From positions 5,146,101 through 5,210,100 of the forward strand of contig NC_003074.8 in assembly GCF_000001735.4 (NCBI RefSeq): a stretch of DNA of 64,000 bases, given 5' to 3'. Below the pieces are notes generated by a model that saw nothing but the letters and a program-made list of their open reading frames with translations, was not told the DNA's origin and did not search any database. This document shows, in pieces, positions 21,150 to 32,819 of the stretch (its first letter is position 1; each line of letters opens with the position of its first letter). Position numbers and translations under genes: made by a program. The stretch comes from Arabidopsis thaliana (lineage: Eukaryota; Streptophyta; Magnoliopsida; Brassicales; Brassicaceae).

Positions 21150-22782
21150 ATGGGGTATGTAAACGTGGAGAAGAGATGGGTTTTTCCTCTTGTCATCACA
21201 TCTCTCGTCTGCGTTTTCCTTCTTGCAACTTCTTTCAACATGGGACTAGTCTCTTCCCTCCGAACAATCAACGGGATTTTCTCCATCATACCTTCCCGTC
21301 TCGTCAAGAACCAAACGAGACTTGATTTTGCAGAGTCTAAAGTTGCTAGACAAACCCGTGTTTTGCCTCATGAAGACAAGCTTCCCCGTTTTGCATACCT
21401 TGTTTCCGGGTCTAAAGGGGATGTAGAAAAGCTTTGGAGAACACTTAGAGCAGTGTACCATCCAAGAAACCAGTATGTTGTTCACTTGGATCTTGAATCA
21501 CCTGTGAATGAGAGATTAGAGCTGGCCTCTCGGATTAATAACGATCCTATGTACTCTAAAACCGGGAATGTATATATGATAACCAAGGCTAACCTTGTGA
21601 CATATAAAGGACCAACGATGGTGGCAAATACTCTTCACGCTTGTGCTGTTCTTCTCAAGAGAAATGCGAACTGGGATTGGTTTATTAACCTTAGTGCTTC
21701 AGATTATCCTCTGGTGACCCAAGATGGTATAAAAAGCTTTGATCTCACTTTCTTATTAGTTTTGCATCAAGATATTTCTTCAGTCTTGTCTTTGATTAAC
21801 TTACTGTCAATAATCTCTGTGTGTTTGAAGATCTGCTTCATACGTTTTCAACATTGGACCGGAACCTCAACTTTATCGAACACACAAGTCAACTGGGATG
21901 GAAAGAGTGAGCATATTCACGTTCTTGAGTTTCCTATTTGGTTTAGTCTTATGTTCTAGTGGACTGAGTTGTTGTTTCCTTGTGAAGGGAGAAGCGAGCA
22001 CAGCCATTAATGATTGATCCTGGACTCTACTTGTTGAACAAATCTGATATTTACTGGGTCACACCTCGCCGAAGTTTGCCAACTGCCTTTAAGTTATTCA
22101 CTGGTCAGTCATCTAATCCCTCTAAACTGCATTTGAATGTACATTGGATCAAAACTTCTTCTCACCATTCAAATCTTGAAGCATTATTCTCGGTGCTGTT
22201 GTATATCTATAAGACCAAAACTCTAGTCATATGCATCAAAGCTTGAAATATTTTTTCGTTACTGTTGTTGTCACAGGATCAGCTTGGATGGCTCTATCAC
22301 GCCCGTTTGTAGAGTATTGCATATGGGGATGGGACAATTTACCACGAACTCTCCTAATGTATTACACCAACTTCGTTTCATCGCCCGAAGGTTACTTCCA
22401 GACCGTGATTTGCAACGTGCCTGAGTTTGCAAAAACTGCAGTAAACCATGACCTACACTACATTTCCTGGGACAATCCGCCGCAGCAGCACCCACACGTG
22501 TTGTCACTCAACGACACAATGCCGATGATATGGAGCGGTGCTGCGTTTGCTAGGAAATTCAGAAGAGATGATGAAGTACTTAATAAGATCGATAAGGAAT
22601 TACTTAAACGGAGGAATGATAAAGATAGTTTTACTCCTGGTGGATGGTGCAGTGGGAAACCAAAATGCTCCAGGGTCGGTAATGTGGCTAAGATTGTTCC
22701 TAGCTTTGGAGCTCAGAGGCTTCAAGGACTTGTGACCAGGTTAGTCAACGAAGCTAATACAGGAGTTAGTCAGTGTAAATAG
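21150..22782 (+). CDS. GLCAT14E: GT14-family glycosyltransferase (beta-glucuronosyltransferase type)
   Basis: Four coding exons (21150-21726, 21831-21906, 21988-22103, 22277-22782) give 424 aa. Residues about 10-33 form a single signal-anchor helix (WVFPLVITSLVCVFLLATSF), so this is a type II Golgi protein. The Core-2/I-branching (DUF266/Branch) domain follows: KLPRFAYLVSGSKGD, VYHPRNQYVVHLD, WDWFINLSASDYPLVTQDDLL, MIDPGLYLLNKSDIYWV, and the C-terminal MALSRPFVEYCIWGWDNLPR. Arabidopsis homologues add beta-1,6-glucuronic acid to arabinogalactan protein sugars. All exon junctions keep phase. The gene symbol is recalled for At3g15350 and is less certain than the family. It converges with SPA3, 444 bp away. 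Confidence 0.9.
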
Positions 22783-23226
22783 AAAGAATTCGAAGAAAAA
22801 AAGAACCATTATCGAAGTAATGGAGAGCGACTGTCATGATATATATATTTATACAACATATAGAGAATCTTGCAGTTGCAGGCTTTAGATAAGACTATTA
22901 GACATTGTTTGCATTGAGTAGAGATGCCTTGTAATGCCACGACCTACTGGGATTCATTTTTGTTTGTTTGAAGTCATCTCCTTCAAAATCCAATAAAATT
23001 ATAACCTTTTTTTATTGAGATGTTTTCAGTTATAACAGAATATACAAATACAAAGATCCAATATTTGTATCCTCTCTTCTTTTTTTTTTCTCAATAGAAA
23101 TTCTATACACAATGTTTCCACTTTCCTATCTTTTTTTTTTTTTGGTAAAAATGGTTTACCCTATATCAATCACTCCAGCAGAGCATATCTCTTGCGGAGA
23201 AGAAGAACAAGAGATCTATGAGAGGC
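22783..23226. other. Shared 3' region of GT14 and SPA3
   Basis: Convergent 3' UTRs. AATAAAATT near 22991 is a likely poly(A) signal for the + gene. No gene. Confidence 0.55.
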
Positions 23227-26200
23227 TCAAGTCATCATCTCCAGAATTTTTATGTTGCCATTGGAGTTAGCAGCGACTAACGTAGACGACTGTCCTCGCC
23301 AGCAGATTGAAGATATGAACTGTGATGCATCGTCCACTTCGAGACCAGACATAGAGTCAGTGTTGTTGAACATGTACGACATCACTGGCATTGGGAATGC
23401 CTTGTGGTACACGAAAACCTGTAATAGATTCACAACAACAAGAAGCTCAGATAATCAAGTTTTTAGGAGACAATCTGTCAGAAAGTTCATTTTTCTTTCT
23501 GTATCAAGCCTTTACCTCGTTAGTCTCTGAGCCTGTTGCTATATACCCATCAGAGACCGATAAGCCAACAAAGTTCTGCAACACATCACAAGAACATTAC
23601 ATCTCAGAAACCGGAGACCGAAGAGAGTCTTGAAAGCATATTTCAGGGTAAAATGTTACCTTTAAATTAGTGTGTCCAGTGAATGAGTGAAGAGGGGATT
23701 CATTAATCCCAGAAGCAGACATCGACAAGTCCCAAAGCTTCAGTGTGTTATCAGTAGAAGAGGACACAAGAGTGGATGAATCTACAAACTTGACATAACT
23801 CACTGTCTTGCTATGACCAATCATTGTGCACAGAGGAATCTTGGGGTTTCGAAGATCGTAGTAATACACTTTATGATCTGCAGAACCAAATGCTAGAGAC
23901 CGTCCGGAGTCTGATGGAAACTGGACACAGCATACATTGGCCTTTGTCTTGATGGTCCCAATGCTAACTCCCTGAAAACATTTCCAAGAAAAACAAACTC
24001 TTAATCATACATTCTGAGAATGAAGATGTTTGCATTATTGTAGAAATCAGTTTCAGTTTTCAATAGCCGACATTTCAAATTAGAATTGCCTGATTGATAC
24101 TCCAGAGCTTAACGGTTCCATCATCGCTTCCGCTAGCCAGCAAAGTCGGGTCTGCTGATGAAATATCGATGGACCATACTCGCTTCTTGTGCTCCTTCAT
24201 CTCTGTAACCAACTGGCTTCTTGCAACATCCCATATCTGAAAACAAAAACATATGTATCCCAAATTGGTTTTATGAAACTGGAAGTTTTTAATAACGCTA
24301 GAGCTGAATGTAAAACTAACCTGAACAACACCATCAAAGTTACTTGATGCAATTTGGCTCTTTATGTAGCTGTTCCAACATAAACTACTTAGCTTTGACC
24401 GACCAGCCAATTCCACCACCGGATAGTGAATATCCCGGTTATCGTTTACTATGGAGTTACATTCGAATATCTTGATTTTCTTGTTGACTCCCGCAGTGGC
24501 GAATAATTCTCCTTCTCGGTCAAACGCAAGAGCGCAAACGAGGTTAGAAGAGTTCAACAAATCTCCTTGTTTCAAATCAGCTTTCACTCTTAGCTGACTG
24601 AATGATAAATATCTGCACAAACCCTCAAGGAAAGGATCTATCCACCCCCCTTGTCTCGAGTCATTATTGAAGAAAGCTTTGGGTGCCACCGGGTTGCTTA
24701 CTGAACTTTTCTCTGAGACAATCATAGAACCTCTTCCATTTTCACTACTTAACGGCGAATGTCTAGTTAATGATTTCCCTGAAGCAGCAGCCTTCATTTG
24801 CCTGCGCCTTGTCAGAAAGTAGACCGATTCTAGTTTCTTGAAGTTTCTCATCAACCGGGAGCTTTCAAGAAGTGTGCTTCCTTGACTCTCTTCATCAACT
24901 TCAACACCGTTTTCCAATGCCAGAATCCCTTGTCTAACCCGTTTTCTTGAGGCCAAGAATGCTGATGGCTCCTCGTTTGCCTGGAAACTCATCAATGGCT
25001 GACCAGAGGTATATTGATGATCATCTTTACTGAAATCAGAGAGTGAGCTTCCCCTTTTCTTCAAAATTAACTGTCTCTTTACAACTTGCTCAATGTCAGA
25101 AGAAAGAAGTGAAACAGTATCCTGCAATCTATACGCAGATTCTTGCTTCCTCTGTTGAATCAGTAACAAGAACTCGAGTAACGACTCCTGTTCCTCGATT
25201 CTGTCCCGAAGCTCGATTGCTGCTTCACGTTCTTCCAAATTATCTCTAGGTTCAGTTATAAACTCGCTTTGCAGCAAGTCACTGCACCATAAAAGACAAA
25301 TTCCCCATTAGTTCCATGTAGTAAAAGATGACAGAGACTAACAATGCTCAACCTAAGAACATGAAGTATAAGACAATATGTAAACCTCATTGATGGTCGA
25401 CAAGTTGGCTCAGGATGCAGTAACCACAAGCAGAAAGAAGCTTCTTTTGGACATTTGAGCAATATCTGAGGCGGAAGAACGCGATGTCTAAGACTAGACA
25501 TAGTTCTAGACTTCTCTTCTCTTGAAGGTACAGGGCAAAATAGCTGCAAAGGGACTAACTTTCATCTCATCACCTTTTCAAGAAAATAAACACGCAAAAC
25601 AAAAACAGAAACTTTGAATCCAAAAGCAGTTACTAATTTGTTAGAAACAATGTTTCTTTCTTTATCACAAACCTCGAAAAGAAGAACGCCAAGGCGGTAA
25701 ACATCTGAAGCACAAGTACTTGAAGAACCAAAATCCTCTTCAGGGCTTGTGTACCAACTTGTCTCCATTGCTAATATATGTTTCATCGGAAAAGGTTGGG
25801 TTTTTTCTTCCTCTAGTTTCTCGATTTTTCTCTCCAACAACTTATTGTAGACTCCTTTCTCTTCTATTGCAATAGCTTTCGATACAGCTTCCTCTCTTCT
25901 CGAGCTACCGATTTCCTTCTGGCTAATTGGACCATCCTCCAAGGAATCAGAGCCAGAGTCCGAACAAGAAGCAGATTCAATGAACGAAACATGGTTAAAC
26001 GAAGACATGACAAAACATGATGGCCTGACATTATGAACAACAATGCCTTGAGAGTGAGCCGCATTCACAATCTCAACAATTTGTCTGAAAACGTGCAAGC
26101 ACTCGAAAACATCAACAGATCGTTCAGGTTTATCCAGCCACTGTCTCAAACTAACATCACCCCATTCCAAGGATCTAACAAAAGGATCAATCCCTAAAGA

Positions 26201-26380
26201 ATCATCTTCACCAGACTTGTGTGTGCTAGTACTACCAAACAAGCTTCTGACATACTCATCAACATGAGAGGAAGGCTTGGAACGAGTAGTGAGTCTCTCA
26301 ACAGGTAAGAACTCAGTGTTCCTATCTGAAACACCAGAGGTATTGAATCCCCTAGAGTTAGAATTTGAAGAACCTTCCAT
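23227..26380 (-). CDS. SPA3: SPA1-related protein 3 (COP1 partner, light-signalling repressor)
   Basis: Seven coding exons: 26380-25673, 25543-25386, 25281-24321, 24236-24090, 23971-23660, 23575-23516 and 23418-23227, giving 845 aa, the expected SPA3 length. It has an N-terminal kinase-like domain ([46 protein letters not shown]), a coiled coil around residues 303-360 ([20 protein letters not shown]), and WD40 repeats from about residue 530 to the end ([52 protein letters not shown]). In the family it joins COP1 in a CUL4-DDB1 ubiquitin ligase that degrades HY5 and other light-response factors in darkness. Intron 4 has a GC donor (ATCAG|GCAATT at 24090/24089); if unspliced the frame stops four residues later, losing most of the WD propeller. 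A leader intron near 26397-26711 is likely. Confidence 0.96.
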
Positions 26381-27420
26381 TTAACATCCACCAAAAGCTA
26401 ACCAGAAACCAACACGTAACCAATGACTTCTCTGTATTCCCAACTCTAACTGGAATCATTTCGGATTCAACAGCTCATTGCTTAAAGATCGTTACACATT
26501 CGCCAAGAACTTAGACTCTCACAATGTAAAGCCCCTTTTTTAAGTGATCCCACTCAAGAAACAAACCCTAGGCTATAAACAGAAGAAAACTCAAGAACCT
26601 AGGAGACCCATTTAAGAACAACAACACTCAAAAGATAAAAATATATACAAGAAAAAATGCAAATCTTTTGATCATGTAAAGAGCCAAAAAAAAGAAAGGA
26701 AGCTTCTTTACCGCAAAATTAGTGAGAGGGAGAAGATAAGAAGTATCTAAAGGAGAGAGGCCACCCAGAAATAATCTTTACGAGATTGAAACAGAGCCAC
26801 ACAACAAACAAACACCAAACACAGTTTTAAACTCGGAAAAAAAAGCAGAAGAAGGCTCTCTCTCTCAGCCTCATAAATTCTCGGCCTTTTAGAATAAAAA
26901 CAAAAAAACGACTGCTGAAAGAAACGATTCACTGTCGAAATCGTTCTTTAATATATTTATATAATATATCTCTCAGTTCAGTTTTTTTTTCAATATTGAT
27001 AATCACCCACCCTCTCTTTACACGCAAGCAACGTGGTTAATCTTCGACCTCACAAATAACAGAACGTAAAAGGAATGACCTTTTTTTGTGCCAAATGTAT
27101 AAATTTAGACAAACATTGAGGGTCAAATCTTCAAACTTTTGCTCTGGAATTAAGAAACATTTTTTTTTGTTTTAGGCTCCTTTATTTCTTCCCAACAGAA
27201 CAGCAACTAATTCTGGGTACATAATTGAGGTTCTTATGAAAACAAAAACAAAAATAAAGACCAGATCCTTTTAAGAGGAGTGAATCACTAAAGTTCAAAG
27301 CATGTAGTCCTCTCTTGAGTCTCCTATAAACCCAATTAACAAATGCAAAAGCAAAACAATAAGGCATATTTAAAACTAAATAAAGATTTGGCTCCGGTTA
27401 CCAGTCTCTGAGACAATACC
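26381..27420. other. SPA3 leader and promoter, then spacer
   Basis: Contains the SPA3 5' UTR (with a probable intron, minus-strand donor near 26711) and AT-rich DNA. No other gene seen. Confidence 0.5.
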
Positions 27421-27429
27421 TAAACTGGA

Positions 27430-28180
27430 TTGGACCGGTTTAGGTTTAGCTGTTCTTGGCGCTGTTTCTCGAACGACCAACTCAAATGTGCCATGATACT
27501 AGCAAAACCGGTGGACCGTGGACATGTTTTCAAGAAAAAACTTAAGAGCGATCTCCATAACAAAACTAAATGTCAGACCAACATGTCTCCAATGCGATCA
27601 TATTTGACAGCTAAGATGTTGGGTTTTGAGAATGCCATTGTCGGTTTTGTTGAGACTATCCAGGCATGGTTTCGAAGTTAAATTTGAGAGAAGAATTGGT
27701 GTCAAAAAGCAAGATTACAGAGTTTTGTGAATCGTCATTTCGTCACTGTAAGACATCGAGTTTGAAATTGTTTTACGGCAGAACAATTATTTCATTCGAA
27801 GCGTCATTTCAATAACGCCAAGTGGGTGCGTTACAAACGCCACCAGAGTCTCCAACAAAATTGACCTATCTAGTGTGTTTATCTATCCGATTGGGGATAA
27901 AAAAACGATATTCTTGATTATTGAAGTCGAATAATAATCGATTCTACTACTTGTAATTCGTGTCCCCTATCTTAAATGAAACATTTGTTTAATTCATATT
28001 TCGTGTATAAATCTAAGACATTCCACGTTTATAATCTTCTGCATGGGAAGATATATTTTATATTTTATTCCGTGAAGAAAACAAACAAAGCTAAATTATC
28101 CTCCGTTTATTTAAATATAAACCGTTTTCATTGCGTGGATGCAATAATTTGCTCCTTTTATTTTATCATCTTCAATCGAT
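27430..28180 (-). pseudogene. Decayed tandem copy of the legume lectin gene (coding and promoter relics)
   Basis: Three blocks match the intact lectin gene at 28503-29318 in the same order and orientation. First, 27437-27535 resembles its 3' coding end: CGAACGACCAACTCAAA against CAAACGACCAGCTCCAAA, and GGACATGTTTTCAAGAA against GTACATGTTTTGAAGAA. Second, TGCCATTGTCGGTTTTGTTG near 27636 resembles TTCCATCGTTGGTTTTGTTG near 28920. Third, 27815-28180 resembles the lectin promoter at about 29460-29765, including GCCAAGTGGGTGCGTT against GCCAAGTGGATGCGTT and ACGCCACCA. Most of the coding middle and the signal peptide part are gone and no useful frame remains. This is the remnant of a tandem lectin duplicate. 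Confidence 0.75.
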
Positions 28181-28502
28181 AGAAACATGTATGTATCCAA
28201 CTATCCATGACAAATACAATAAGACGACGTCTAGAGCTACTGATGTTGTATAGAGCTTAATACAATCTCCTACCTTGCAAATCATGCAAATCCAGTTACT
28301 AAAAAAAAAGAATTTGGAAAGGAAGTTTATTTTATTGAAAACCTCTGAATTATTCAGACTGATTACACAAATATGAAAATACAATGCAGAGTAAGCCACA
28401 GGTCGGCTTATTTTATTCATACCTTAATTATTCACTCTACAACAATTACAAAAACAAAGCAAACGATACCTAGCCAAACTGAACCGAACCGAACCGGTTT
28501 AC

Positions 28503-29318
28503 TTAGTTTTCAAACGACCAGCTCCAAACATCGTGACGCTCACCGGCACGTCCCATGGAACCAGCAAAACCAGCGTACATGTTTTGAAGAAGAACATCAT
28601 TGAGTACTCTCGAACCTTGGATCAAAGGCCTCTTCGGTTTCTTAACGTTTTCAGGGGCGATGGTAATGGTATTCCTAGAGTCTTTGCTTCTGAACTCGAT
28701 CCAAGCCTTGAACCTCTCTCCACTGCTAAGATTCACATCTTTAAACGACCAAACTTTTCTTTTTCCGACTAATGTCTGAACCCAATAACCAGCTTTCTCA
28801 GCGACAAGAGAAGTCATCGAGTTGATGTTGATTCCGACATGGTTACCACTAATGTCATTAGACTCATTGTTCTTAAACGTGTCGAATTCGATAAATATGA
28901 GGTTGTTTTCTGACTTTCCATCGTTGGTTTTGTTGAGGATTCCGAGATATCCTCCGCCGGAAGCGCCGGAGTTATCAGCGGCTGGGACAATGACGAAGGC
29001 AAGGCCTTGACCAGAATTAGGTTTGGTGCGAGGAGTGATGGAGAAAGTGAAAGAAGTTTTAAAATCAAAAGGAGAAGAAGTGTTTGAAGATTTGAATTGG
29101 ATTGGATTGATGTAAAGACCCTGACCATGAGAGAATGGGGTTTCGTCTCGGGTCATGGAAAGAGCTCCGGATCGGCTTACGCCATCAGAGGAAGGACCAA
29201 GCTCAGCGTCTCCAAGGAATAACAAGTTGCTGCCATCGAAGGAATCGAAGTTGAATTTGACGGCAAAAGCTGCATTAGCTAAGAACAGAGCAAGAAAACA
29301 GAGTTTGTGAATCTGCAT
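28503..29318 (-). CDS. Secreted legume-type lectin (no kinase domain)
   Basis: Single exon, 271 aa, ATG at 29318. A signal peptide ([16 protein letters not shown]) precedes a complete L-type lectin beta-sandwich: [39 protein letters not shown], and the metal/carbohydrate-binding stretch [22 protein letters not shown] with the expected Glu, Asp, Asn, Asp and His. It ends in [13 protein letters not shown], so there is no membrane helix or kinase: a soluble, probably apoplastic or vacuolar lectin, unlike lectin receptor kinases. This is probably the jasmonate/ethylene-inducible AtLEC (At3g15356), by recall. A degraded duplicate lies just downstream. Confidence 0.92.
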
Positions 29319-29396
29319 TGTGTTTCTTTTGTTGTTGTTTGTGATTCAAGTGTGGAGAAGATTGATGATGAAAATATTTGGAGGTTGATAATATGT

Positions 29397-29403
29397 TTAT
29401 ATA
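29397..29403 (-). promoter_or_regulatory. TATA box of the lectin gene
   Basis: TATATAA on the minus strand, about 80 bp upstream of the lectin ATG, a normal plant spacing for a short leader. Confidence 0.6.
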
Positions 29404-29866
29404 AGAGTTAACATAAGCCATCGAGCTTGAATATTCAAAATCTATGATTCGAAAAAGTGGTCAAATAAACAATGCCAAGTGGATGCGTTGGAGACGCCAC
29501 CACAAGGGGCTTAGCAGTGAAATGGACCCACCCAGATGTCTTTCAATGAACAAAATCTTATCCTTTTGAAAAAATATTATAATGGATTCGAGTAATAATA
29601 ATTGGTTGATTATATTATGTGTTTCTTGTCCCCTTCTCTACGAAACATTGTGAATTTTAATGTCTCGTGTACAAAAAAACACATTGACAAGCTTAGTTGA
29701 TATCACGAACTCGTTTTTGGATGCAAAAAAGTTACTCTGTTTTATGACTTTATCATCTCAAATTATTAAATAGGTATATTTTTAAATACCAAATAAATAA
29801 AATTTACATTTTCTTGTGCTACGATACGACGGCGGGAACGATCGCACCTTTCAATGGTATGATTAG

Positions 29867-29903
29867 TGGGCCGGGCCTTTTATAGCCCAAATACCTAGCC
29901 CAT
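29867..29903. promoter_or_regulatory. Cluster of GGGCC/AGCCCA (site II) promoter elements
   Basis: TGGGCC, AGCCCAA and AGCCCAT occur within 37 bp, just upstream of the PDRG1-like leader. Site II motifs bind TCP factors in plant housekeeping and mitochondrial-protein genes. A similar cluster precedes COX17, in line with the duplicated leader described below. Confidence 0.5.
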
Positions 29904-29949
29904 AACTCAACTCGGGGGTTTAATGTAATTTATATTGTTAATAAACTTC

Positions 29950-30330
29950 GTCCCTCTCATTGCGTCACCGAGATTCTCACCGGACCTCTGCTTATTAAAT
30001 CTTCGTCTGTAAATCCATTTAAAGGTTATTATTTTGTTTCTGAGTTACTTCGTCTCGCCCTCTTGTTAAGATGCTGCAAAAATGAATTAAAGAATCGTTT
30101 TACACTTTTGTTGGTGTTGTGGTTGCCTTCGTTATTGCATCGTAGGAACGAGAGATTTTGTGAATTAGGTTTTAGGGTTTCGGAATTCAGGGTTTTAACC
30201 ATTTAGGGTTTATCAGAATTGTTAATTTCTATAATCGTTTCTCTGAAATTGGATGAAATCATTAATCGTATCAATATTGAAAAATTTGGGAATTCAATAA
30301 TCACTCTATAGAATAGAAGCTGAAACGATG
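29950..30330 (+). repeat. Duplicated leader/first-intron segment shared with COX17
   Basis: This stretch aligns in order with about 33390-33790. Examples are TCTCACCGGACCTCTGCT against TTTCACCGGTTCTCTGCT, TAAATCCATTTAAAGGTT against CAAATTCATTCAAAGGTT (an identical AAAG|GT donor), TAAGATGCTGCAAA in both, ATTCAGGGTTTTAA in both, TTAGGGTTTATCAGAA in both and ATTGAAAAAT in both. It covers the first UTR exon, its donor and the start of the leader intron. Confidence 0.8.
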
Positions 30331-30625
30331 GTGAAAGGTTTAGTATGATGTTGGTACATACATACAACGAAAACATGGAGTGGCTTATGGTACTAATTAG
30401 AGTCTTTGAAATTGAGCTTAAGCAAACAAAGTATCCATAGCTTCACTTTTTTTCTGGCTTCGTTGTGGTTTGATTTGTGCATGAAGATGTAGGTTAACAT
30501 GGAGATGTACAGGATTAGGAAGATTGACTATACCACTTATCAAATCTTTTCCTTTTTCCCCTTCAACCAATAATGCTTTATTTGATTCTGAGCCTATTTG
30601 TTTGTTGGAATCTGTTAGACTAGAG

Positions 30626-31431
30626 ATGGATTTGGATCCAAAGAAGTTTGCTGCACTATTGGACAAAATTGAAGCTGAAGCTGATGAGTTTCTATTAGCT
30701 CGAAATCAGGTACTCGGGAATCTGCTTTGGTAGTATCTAGTTGGAAATATTCACTACTTCGTAATTTATATGTGATTGACAGATTGAGGAAAGCACAAGA
30801 TTTTTCAATCTATTGTTGTCTGCAACTTATTTTGTCTTGTGAGAAAACAGATATTATATGATATGTATTGTTGTTAGGTCAATAAGTTTTTTTAACCAAA
30901 ATGGAGCTTGTAATATGTGTAATAGATGGTGGAGAATGACAAGGAGAGGAATGCAAACCGAGAGGCTCTTACAGCACTAAGGAAGAGAGCTCGGACAACA
31001 AAGACTAGTGTTATGTCTCCATTTGATTCTATGATGAAGGATATCCATGGGAGCTCAACGAAACCTTTGGTCCAAGAAGTTTGCTCCACATGTGGATCCC
31101 ATGACTCTAGTGAACCCACCTGGATGATGCTCCCAGGAGCTGATCTTTTTGCTGCAATTCCGTTTCATGCTGTGCATACAATGCTAGAGAAAGGTATCAT
31201 CTTTGTTTACATTTATTTGCTACTCTCATTTAGAGACTAGTGCAGTTTCCTCATGAGAAAACGGCCTACTTGTTACTATGTGAAGATGAAGAGAAAATGG
31301 AGTTTGAATCGAAGAAGTTACAGAGCTTAGTGAAGGAAAAAGCTCTGTTTATATCGGAACTAGGGGCTCTTGCTGATGGTATTTCTCCTGGCGTTATCAG
31401 ATCGTTGGTGGCTTTAGAGGACAAACCTTAA
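30626..31431 (+). CDS. PDRG1-like (p53 and DNA-damage-regulated) small protein
   Basis: Three coding exons (30626-30709, 30926-31193, 31241-31431) give 180 aa. The frame upstream of 30626 is open but has no ATG, and an acceptor-like CTGTTAG at 30619 suggests a leader intron. The protein is mostly helical (ALLDKIEAEADEFLLARNQ; EEKMEFESKKLQSLVKEKALF), with one CxxC (EVCSTCGSHDS) and a hydrophobic PGADLFAAIPFHAVHTML patch. Homologues are annotated as p53/DNA-damage-regulated proteins with a prefoldin-like fold; the biochemical role in plants is not established. Its leader appears to be a duplicate of the COX17 leader. Confidence 0.82.
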
Positions 31432-32104
31432 GTTAAGTAGAAGAAGTAGAACAATGTTAGTTTGTCACAAAAAGGATATGTTCATTGATTCTCTTGTATG
31501 ATGGGAAAAGTCATTATCCTTAATATTAATTAAAATCACAAAACTTTCCTTGTGTCTTTTGATGATTGCTTTCCACTGATTAATATTTTTACCAAAAGTC
31601 TTGGATAAGTTTGCTAAACAGATGATATTATTGGTATAAATTTGTTTTAAATTATATTGACAATTGTTTCTCTCAACTATAAATTTGTTTATAATCTCTC
31701 CCACTTATAATCGGAAACCAATCTTTATACGGTGGGTTTGAATTTCTGTTGAAGAAAGAGGAGAAGCTGCCAAAAGAGGACCGAGATCAAGTCAAATATC
31801 TTCTTTTGCAACAAGACAAAATTAGGGTTTATCCATAAACAATTCCCAGAAGTTCTCTTGTGGAATTCAAAATCCCTGAAATCATATAATCTCTCTATTC
31901 AAAACATTTGCTCTTGCAAAAGCTTAAACATCACAGCTTCCTCAGGTTTGAACCTTCTCTATCTGTAAAGTTTGAAACTTTGAATAATATGCGTTTTTTT
32001 GTTTGGTTCCATCTGTTTTTGACCTTTTCTCGATATTTTCAGGTGATTCTTCGAAAACCCAGCAAAAAAGTCAGATTCTTTCTATTGGAATCAACAAAGG
32101 TCCG
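31432..32104. other. Spacer and leader of the four-TM gene
   Basis: Holds the 3' UTR of the PDRG1-like gene and, from about 31800, a leader with a probable intron (donor CTCAG|GTTTG near 31946, acceptor TTTTCAG near 32041). Confidence 0.5.
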
Positions 32105-32539
32105 ATGAATTCATATCTCTTCCGCGTAATCTGTATACTCCATTCGATTATCGCACTCACAAGTGGAACTCTGATGATGTTCTACACAGAGAAAGCTTCG
32201 ATCTTTGGACATGGTAGTGATATAGCAAACAAGCTCAAAGGATCAACACCTCACGACGAGCAGCTTATTCAGATTTCTCAGTCATTCTCTGGTTTGCTTC
32301 TCTTTGCTATCGGATTGGTGCTTTTCATGGTGTCGTTTGTGAAAGACAGAGAGTTTCATAGCTTCTTTGCAGCTGGTTCTGTGATTCTCTATATGGTTAT
32401 GGCTTTATGGAGAGTTATGTTTGAGTGGAAGATTGAAGATCTTGCTTTTGAATGTCCCAAGCAAGCCCTTGGAGATATTGCTTTAGCTGTCTCATGGGTT
32501 TTCTTCCTCGTTTATACATGGAGAGAGAAGTATGATTGA
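32105..32539 (+). CDS. Small four-transmembrane protein, function unknown
   Basis: Single coding exon, 144 aa, ATG at 32105. The frame is open further 5' but only from non-ATG codons, and a splice acceptor sits between. Four hydrophobic helices are visible: LFRVICILHSIIALTSGTLM, FSGLLLFAIGLVLFMVSFV, FFAAGSVILYMVMALWRVMF and IALAVSWVFFLVYTW. A short basic C terminus (REKYD) follows. I do not recognise a characterised family. The clean codon structure and leader intron argue for a real gene. Confidence 0.75.
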   Translation: MNSYLFRVICILHSIIALTSGTLMMFYTEKASIFGHGSDIANKLKGSTPHDEQLIQISQSFSGLLLFAIGLVLFMVSFVKDREFHSFFAAGSVILYMVMALWRVMFEWKIEDLAFECPKQALGDIALAVSWVFFLVYTWREKYD

Positions 32540-32819
32540 TGTTTTTTTTTTTTTTCTTAAACTATTGTCGGTTTTTATAGATTCAGATGATCAAGTGTCA
32601 ATGAAATAGAGGAATTGTCAATGAAAATGGTTTGTTTTTTCAACTGTGAAAACATCACAAGTCTTAGGTTCCTTCATTCTTGAAACTTATTTTGTAAATC
32701 TGTGTAAATACTCTGTTTGAGTGAAATTCTCATTTGTGAAACATTGTTTTTTTTTCTGCAAGTATTTCAATATGTTGGCAAGGTACTACAATCTAGAAAC
32801 AAAGATGGAGATGAGCAAA

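Noticed and set aside
24075-24090. Reading SPA3 as ending prematurely at the SINQAILI stop
   Set aside because: The next exon continues the WD40 domain in phase if the GC donor is used, and the total then equals the known family length.
30418-30666. 82-codon minus-strand frame over the leader of the PDRG1-like gene
   Set aside because: Overlaps a likely leader intron and the first coding exon on the opposite strand; low-complexity translation and no homology recognised.
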